Assembly (NCBI RefSeq): GCF_030503735.1
Contig: NZ_CP073096.1
Span: 1,798,001-1,862,000 of the forward strand
DNA from: Corynebacterium tuberculostearicum
Lineage (GTDB): Bacteria > Actinomycetota > Actinomycetes > Mycobacteriales > Mycobacteriaceae
DNA: 64,000 bases
Direction: 5' to 3'
This document shows, piece after piece, positions 59,957 to 64,000 of this stretch. A program made the translations under genes and the position numbers. How positions within the stretch are numbered: the stretch's first letter is position 1; the number at the start of each line of letters is the position of its first letter. The notes under the pieces are model-generated. The model made no database searches, had not been told where the DNA came from, and saw only the letters and a program-made list of their open reading frames with translations.

Positions 59957-62191
59957 TCAGTGGACGGCGGCGGATGCCGAAGTAGGCGTGGCGTGTTCCT
60001 CTTTCGACTCGGTCGGAGCCAGGTGAGCCGGATCCAGATCAATGCGGCGCAACAGCTGGGCGTTCAGGGCCACCACGATGGTCGAGGCAGACATCAAGAT
60101 CGCGCCCACGGCCGGGGACAGCACGAACCCGATCGAGGCGAGCACTCCGGCGGCCAACGGCACGGCGAGGATGTTGTAGCCAGAGGCCCAGATCAGGTTC
60201 TGGATCATCTTGCGATAGCTGGCCTGGGACAGCTCAATCATCGACAGCACTGCCCGCGGGTCATCACTTGCTAGGACCACCCCGGCAGATTCCATGGCCA
60301 CATCCGTGCCGGCACCGATGGCGATACCGACGTCCGCGCGGGTCAGAGCGGGGGCGTCATTGACACCGTCACCGACCATGGCCACGCTCAAACCCCGGTC
60401 CTGCAGCTGCGTGACCTTGGTGTCTTTGTCTTGGGGCAGGACCTCGGCGAAGACCTCATCAATGCCTAGGTCCTGACCAACCGCCTGGGCCACCTGCTGC
60501 GCGTCGCCGGTGATCATCGCGACCTTCACCCCGCGGTCCTGCAGGGCTTTCACGGCGGCGCGGGATTCGGGGCGGATCTTGTCCTCGACGGCCACCGCAC
60601 CGATGATCTGACCGTCGCGGACAATATGGAGCACACCGGCCCCACGCCCGGTCCAGGCGCTTGTGGTGTCGGTGAGCTCGGCCGGGGTGGTGAGGTTGAA
60701 CTCGCGCAGCATGTTCGGCCCGCCCACGAGGATCTCAGCGCCATCGACAGTGGCCCGGACCCCTCGGCCGGAGGCGGCGCTGAAACCAGTTGCACGGATT
60801 TGCCGACGGGAGGCCTCGGGATGGGCGGCCGCGGCTGCCACGATGGCGCGGGCCACGGGGTGCTCGCTGTCGGCCTCCGCGGCGGCGGCTAGAGCCAGCA
60901 GCTCGGCCTCGGTGACGCCGACAGCTGCCGCGACACCGGTGACCGCGTGCGCACCCTCGGTCAGGGTGCCGGTTTTGTCGAAGAGCACCACGTCGATGGT
61001 GCGCATCCGCTCGAGCGCCATCCGGTCCTTGATGAGCACCCCGGATTTCGCAGCCCGCTCGCTGGAGATCGCAATGACCAGAGGAATCGCCAGGCCCAGG
61101 GCGTGCGGGCAGGCGATGACCAGCACCGTGACTGTGCGCACCACGGCATCGTCCGGGCTGCCGATGATGGTCCACACCACCGCGGTGATCAGAGCGGAGA
61201 TCAGCGCGAACCAGAACAACAACGCCGCCGCCCGATCCGCCAGGGCCTGGGCCCGGGAGGAGGACTCCTGGGCGTCGGCAACCATGCGTTGGATCCCGGC
61301 CAGGGCGGTGTCCCCGCCGGTAGCCTCCACCCGGATGCGGACGGTGTTGTCGGTGGCCACGGTACCGGCGACCACCTTGTCACCGGTGTCGCGGAAGACG
61401 GGACGGGATTCGCCGGTGATCATCGCCTCATCGAATTCGGCGGCTCCGTCGAGGATGGTTCCGTCAGCCGGCACCCGGGCACCGGCCCTCACCAGCACGA
61501 CGTCGTCGACGACCAGCTCGGAGATGGCCACGGTGCGGGTGGTCCCGTCGATGACTTTCTCGGCCTCATCCGGCAGCAGGGCAGCCAGCGCATCAAGCGC
61601 GGAGGACGCGGCCCCGAGAGCGGACATCTCCAGCCAGTGGCCCAGCAGCATGATGGTCACCAGCAGGGCCAGCTCCCACCAGAAGTCCAGCTCAAAACCG
61701 CCCAGCCCCAGAGTGGTGACCCAGGAGGCGACAAACGCCACGGTGATGGCCATGGCGATCAGGAGCATCATCCCGGGTTGGCGGGATTTCAGTTCTTTCC
61801 ATCCGCCCTTGAGGAAAGGCGTTCCGCCGTAGACGAAGATGATCGTGCCTAGCACCGGGGGGATCCAGGTGGATCCGGAGAATGCCGGGAGGTGGTAGCC
61901 GAGCAGGTGGGCGACCATGGGGCTGAAAATAACGACGGGAATGGACAGAATCAGAGACCACCAGAAGCGGTCCCGAAACATTGCGGTGCTGTGTCCGGCG
62001 TGTTCGCCGTGACCATGCACGTGGTGGTCTTCGTCCAGGGCGGAGTGCGGGTGATCGTGGGGCATCGCCTGGCCGTGGGTGTCGGGATCTGCGTGGTGTT
62101 CGTGGCTGGCATGATCTGGGTGGTGGGTGTGGTCTGTTTCCGGAGCGGGGTGATCACCATGGTGATCACCGGAATGGTGGGGAGTGCTCAT
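59957..62191 (-). CDS. copB: Copper-exporting P1B-3 ATPase CopB
   Basis: A 744-residue P-type ATPase. The histidine-rich N-terminus (about 75 residues, HHSGDHHGDHPAPETDHTHH and more) and the membrane motif CPH (about residue 359) instead of CPC identify the CopB/P1B-3 group, which exports Cu(II) or Ag. DKTGTLT (about 402), TGES and MVGDGVNDAPAL are intact. ATG 62191 follows AAAGGA. Downstream of a HMA metallochaperone and a copper-type two-component system, so copper resistance is well supported. Confidence 0.93.
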   Translation of the reverse strand: MSTPHHSGDHHGDHPAPETDHTHHPDHASHEHHADPDTHGQAMPHDHPHSALDEDHHVHGHGEHAGHSTAMFRDRFWWSLILSIPVVIFSPMVAHLLGYHLPAFSGSTWIPPVLGTIIFVYGGTPFLKGGWKELKSRQPGMMLLIAMAITVAFVASWVTTLGLGGFELDFWWELALLVTIMLLGHWLEMSALGAASSALDALAALLPDEAEKVIDGTTRTVAISELVVDDVVLVRAGARVPADGTILDGAAEFDEAMITGESRPVFRDTGDKVVAGTVATDNTVRIRVEATGGDTALAGIQRMVADAQESSSRAQALADRAAALLFWFALISALITAVVWTIIGSPDDAVVRTVTVLVIACPHALGLAIPLVIAISSERAAKSGVLIKDRMALERMRTIDVVLFDKTGTLTEGAHAVTGVAAAVGVTEAELLALAAAAEADSEHPVARAIVAAAAAHPEASRRQIRATGFSAASGRGVRATVDGAEILVGGPNMLREFNLTTPAELTDTTSAWTGRGAGVLHIVRDGQIIGAVAVEDKIRPESRAAVKALQDRGVKVAMITGDAQQVAQAVGQDLGIDEVFAEVLPQDKDTKVTQLQDRGLSVAMVGDGVNDAPALTRADVGIAIGAGTDVAMESAGVVLASDDPRAVLSMIELSQASYRKMIQNLIWASGYNILAVPLAAGVLASIGFVLSPAVGAILMSASTIVVALNAQLLRRIDLDPAHLAPTESKEEHATPTSASAAVH

Positions 62192-62242
62192 GACGTTCCT
62201 TTCGCTCAACCCGGTCGGGATCGAGATGATGGGTAAGACTGA

Positions 62243-62569
62243 TCAGGATAAGACGGTGTAGCCGGCCTCCTCGATGGCCCGGCAAACCATCTCCGGAGGT
62301 ACGACACCGGTGACCGTGACGGTGGAAACTCCACCAGCAGCGAGATCAATCTGGACGTCGTCGACCTGGGGGAGGGCCTGAAGGGCCTGGGTCACGCTTT
62401 TCGCGCAGTGCCCGCAGGTCAGGCCGGTGACCTGGTAGCTAGGGGAGGACCCTCCTGCTGACGAGTCGCTGGCGGCAGGGATGGAGGCGGTGTCGGCACG
62501 TGAGGCAGGTCCGCAACAGCTGCAGCCGTGGGAGGCCATCGGCAAGAGGCGGGGCGGGGAGGTGATCAT
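62243..62569 (-). CDS. HMA-domain copper chaperone (CopZ-like)
   Basis: A 108-residue protein. A Cys-rich start (HGCSCCGPAS) precedes a HMA domain with the metal site GLTCGHCAKS (TCxxC) and VQIDLAAGGVSTVTVTG and YTVL at its end. It should bind Cu(I) and hand it to the ATPase downstream. ATG 62569 is chosen because AAGGAG lies 7 bases upstream. It heads the copB transcript behind the twin CsoR-like operators. Confidence 0.85.
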   Translation of the reverse strand: MITSPPRLLPMASHGCSCCGPASRADTASIPAASDSSAGGSSPSYQVTGLTCGHCAKSVTQALQALPQVDDVQIDLAAGGVSTVTVTGVVPPEMVCRAIEEAGYTVLS

Positions 62570-62612
62570 GGGAAAGCTCCTTCGGTTCGGTGGGGTGCGG
62601 CGATGCCGCTCT

Positions 62613-62669
62613 CTAGCGCATACCCCCCTGGGGCATATTCCCTAGCGTATACCCCCCCGGGGTATATTT
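62613..62669 (-). promoter_or_regulatory. Twin CsoR-like operators of the copper locus
   Basis: A 29-base unit is repeated in tandem from CTAGCG at 62613 and CTAGCG at 62642. The second contains TATACCCC-CCC-GGGGTATA (62648-62666), a perfect inverted repeat of the CsoR box type; the first has ATACCCC-CCT-GGGGCAT with one mismatch. They lie between the chaperone and sensor-kinase genes and probably control the metallochaperone-copB transcript. Confidence 0.65.
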
Positions 62670-62712
62670 TCAAGGGGTGAAGGGCACGGCCCTCACGCGG
62701 GGCAGGGTGTGG

Positions 62713-63840
62713 TCACCGAGCAGCCTCGTCACTGTCGGGAGGGGACAGCGGGAGGCGGAGGGCAAACACCGCTCCGCGACCGGGTCCGGGGGAGGTGGCG
62801 GTGAGAGTGCCGCCGTGAGCCTCGATCAATGCCTTGGAGATGGTCAGACCGATACCGGCCCCGCCGTTGTCCCGGCTGCGGGCGGCATCCCCCCGGTAGA
62901 AGCGTTCGAAGATGTGTCCGAGCTGGTCAGGCGGGATGCCCTCGCCGTCATCGGCGACGTGGATGAGCGCGGTGGACGCCCCCTGTCGGTGGACGCTGAT
63001 CCGGACCTGCCCGCTGGCCGGGGTGTGCCGTAGCGCGTTCGACAGGAGATTGCTCATCACCTGGCCGAAGCGTTGCCGGTCCACGAGCACCCGGGCGGTG
63101 TCCGTAATGGTCTCGACCTGTAAATCGACGCCTTTGTCAGCATAAGCTTCCCCCGCGGCAGCAGCGGCGGTATGGAGCAGATCCCCGAGCCCTTCCTCCG
63201 CCAGGTCCAAATCGATCCGGTGTTCCTGGGCCCGGGAGACATCGTCGATGTCTTCCATCAACCGGGTCAGGCGGGTGAGTTGGTCAGCCATGATCGTGTG
63301 GGTGGCATTATTCCAGTCCACGACCCCGTCCTGGAGACCATCGAGGTAGACCGTGAGCACCGATAAGGGGGTGCCCATTTCGTGGGCCAGATCAGAGAGC
63401 ATCTGGCGGCGGACCTGTTCGGTGTGTTCCAGCCGGTCGGCCATGGTGTTGAAAGCATGCGCCAGGGTGGTGACCTCGGGGCCTGCTTCTCCGGCGGGCA
63501 CGCGGATACGGGAGTTGCCGGCCGTCAGGCTGGTAGCGGCGTGGGTGAGATCCTGCAGGGGAGTGCGCAGACGACGCGATAACCACAGGCTGGCCAGCAG
63601 GGCGCTGATCAAGGCGGTGGGCAGGGCGACGGCCAGGGTGATCAGGTTGGCGCCCCGGTAGGCCTGCTCGGCATGGAACAGCTCCAGCGAGGGGTCCTCC
63701 CGGCCGGTCATCAACATATGATCATGGAACAGGGTCGGACCCACCATCGTGGCCACGGCCGCGGCCACCAGCAGGCTAATCACCACGACCAACACCTGGG
63801 CGGCCAAGAAGCGGAAGGTCAGGCCGGGTCCGTGATTCAT
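62713..63840 (-). CDS. Sensor histidine kinase, CopS/CusS-type
   Basis: A 375-residue membrane kinase. Two helices ([20 protein letters not shown] and [20 protein letters not shown]) flank a short sensor loop containing [11 protein letters not shown], then a HAMP segment, [13 protein letters not shown] with the phosphorylated His (about 153), [11 protein letters not shown] (N box), [10 protein letters not shown] (G1), FERFYR (F) and [11 protein letters not shown] (G2). Its ATG overlaps the response regulator stop by 4 bases. Context suggests copper sensing; the small His/Met loop would fit but is not proof. Confidence 0.88.
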   Translation of the reverse strand: MNHGPGLTFRFLAAQVLVVVISLLVAAAVATMVGPTLFHDHMLMTGREDPSLELFHAEQAYRGANLITLAVALPTALISALLASLWLSRRLRTPLQDLTHAATSLTAGNSRIRVPAGEAGPEVTTLAHAFNTMADRLEHTEQVRRQMLSDLAHEMGTPLSVLTVYLDGLQDGVVDWNNATHTIMADQLTRLTRLMEDIDDVSRAQEHRIDLDLAEEGLGDLLHTAAAAAGEAYADKGVDLQVETITDTARVLVDRQRFGQVMSNLLSNALRHTPASGQVRISVHRQGASTALIHVADDGEGIPPDQLGHIFERFYRGDAARSRDNGGAGIGLTISKALIEAHGGTLTATSPGPGRGAVFALRLPLSPPDSDEAAR

Positions 63841-64000
63841 GGCTGCCCCACCCGGTAGCCCACGCCACGCACGGTGTCGATAAACCCCCGGCCCCGGGTG
63901 TCGGTGCCAAGCTTGCGACGCAAGTGGCCGATGTGGACATCGACGATACGTTCATCACCGACCCAGGTGGTATCCCAGACCTCGGTGACCAGGTCGTGGC
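63837..64000 (-). CDS. OmpR/PhoB-type response regulator, C-terminal end (5' part outside window)
   Basis: The frame reads [40 protein letters not shown] and [11 protein letters not shown] followed by TGA. This is the winged-helix DNA-binding domain of an OmpR-family regulator, cut by the end of the window. The stop overlaps the sensor-kinase ATG (ATGA). Confidence 0.9.
   Translation of the reverse strand, partial: HDLVTEVWDTTWVGDERIVDVHIGHLRRKLGTDTRGRGFIDTVRGVGYRVGQP

Noticed and set aside
1..64000. rRNA and tRNA genes
   Set aside because: No stretch showed conserved rRNA sequence or a tRNA cloverleaf with the T-loop motif by eye. A covariance-model scan would be needed to exclude tRNAs firmly.

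Overview
The window looks like a Corynebacterium chromosome (Actinomycetota). Core genes are GC-rich and closely packed. Several features are typical of corynebacteria: a CmtR-type regulator beside a P-type ATPase, bioB coupled to a bsaP-like gene behind a BioQ-like operator, an LpqC-like lipoprotein, a choline-to-betaine locus, and a fragment of a corynebacterial-plasmid-type RepA. The species cannot be fixed from the sequence alone. I saw no rRNA, tRNA or CRISPR array.

Layout. 1-5.9 kb: core minus-strand genes (serine hydrolase cut by the window edge, paired SMR pumps, alkyltransferase-like protein, VOC proteins, S4 protein, esterase lipoprotein, YbjQ-like protein, LysE exporter) plus a decayed second LysE gene. 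5.9-10.6 kb: a small accessory patch with a broken TIGR02391-like gene, coding debris, and a CmtR/P1B-4 ATPase metal operon behind three 19-bp-phased repeats. 10.6-16.8 kb: glycine-betaine locus (betA divergent from betT-betB). 16.9-18.2 kb: FMN reductase and AlkB-like protein.

18.2-33.3 kb is a mosaic accessory island, lower in GC over much of its length. It holds a fused type IIL (MmeI-like) restriction-modification enzyme, about ten unrecognised small genes (some exported or membrane-bound), debris of IS3, IS256, IS5, IS481 and resolvase elements, an intact IS6 and an intact IS3-family element, a truncated plasmid RepA joined to a GC-rich foreign segment, a 196-bp inverted-repeat element, and a 230-bp duplicate of the 5' end of the R-M gene.

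33.3-59.2 kb is core again: acetyltransferase, HrpB helicase, TSUP and AbrB membrane proteins, DUF885 peptidase, LOG protein, ROK regulator, HAD hydrolase, ferritin, SulP transporter, phosphoribosyltransferase, AMP nucleosidase, ArsR/MFS pair with twin operators, lipase, sirtuin, bioB-bsaP, M20 peptidase, zinc-finger and membrane proteins, PrsW protease, HNH protein and LURP-one-like protein. 59.2-64 kb: a decayed IS6 copy next to a copper locus (P1B-3 ATPase CopB, HMA metallochaperone, twin CsoR-like operators, sensor kinase and the end of a response regulator), probably acquired horizontally.

Candidates for something new are the orphan small-gene cluster beside the R-M enzyme (20.0-22.4 kb, with more at 26.2-27.9 and 30.3-31.4 kb), the 196-bp palindromic element in front of it, and the hairpin that covers the ribosome-binding site of the membrane-protein gene after ferritin. 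None of these is proven to be a new system.
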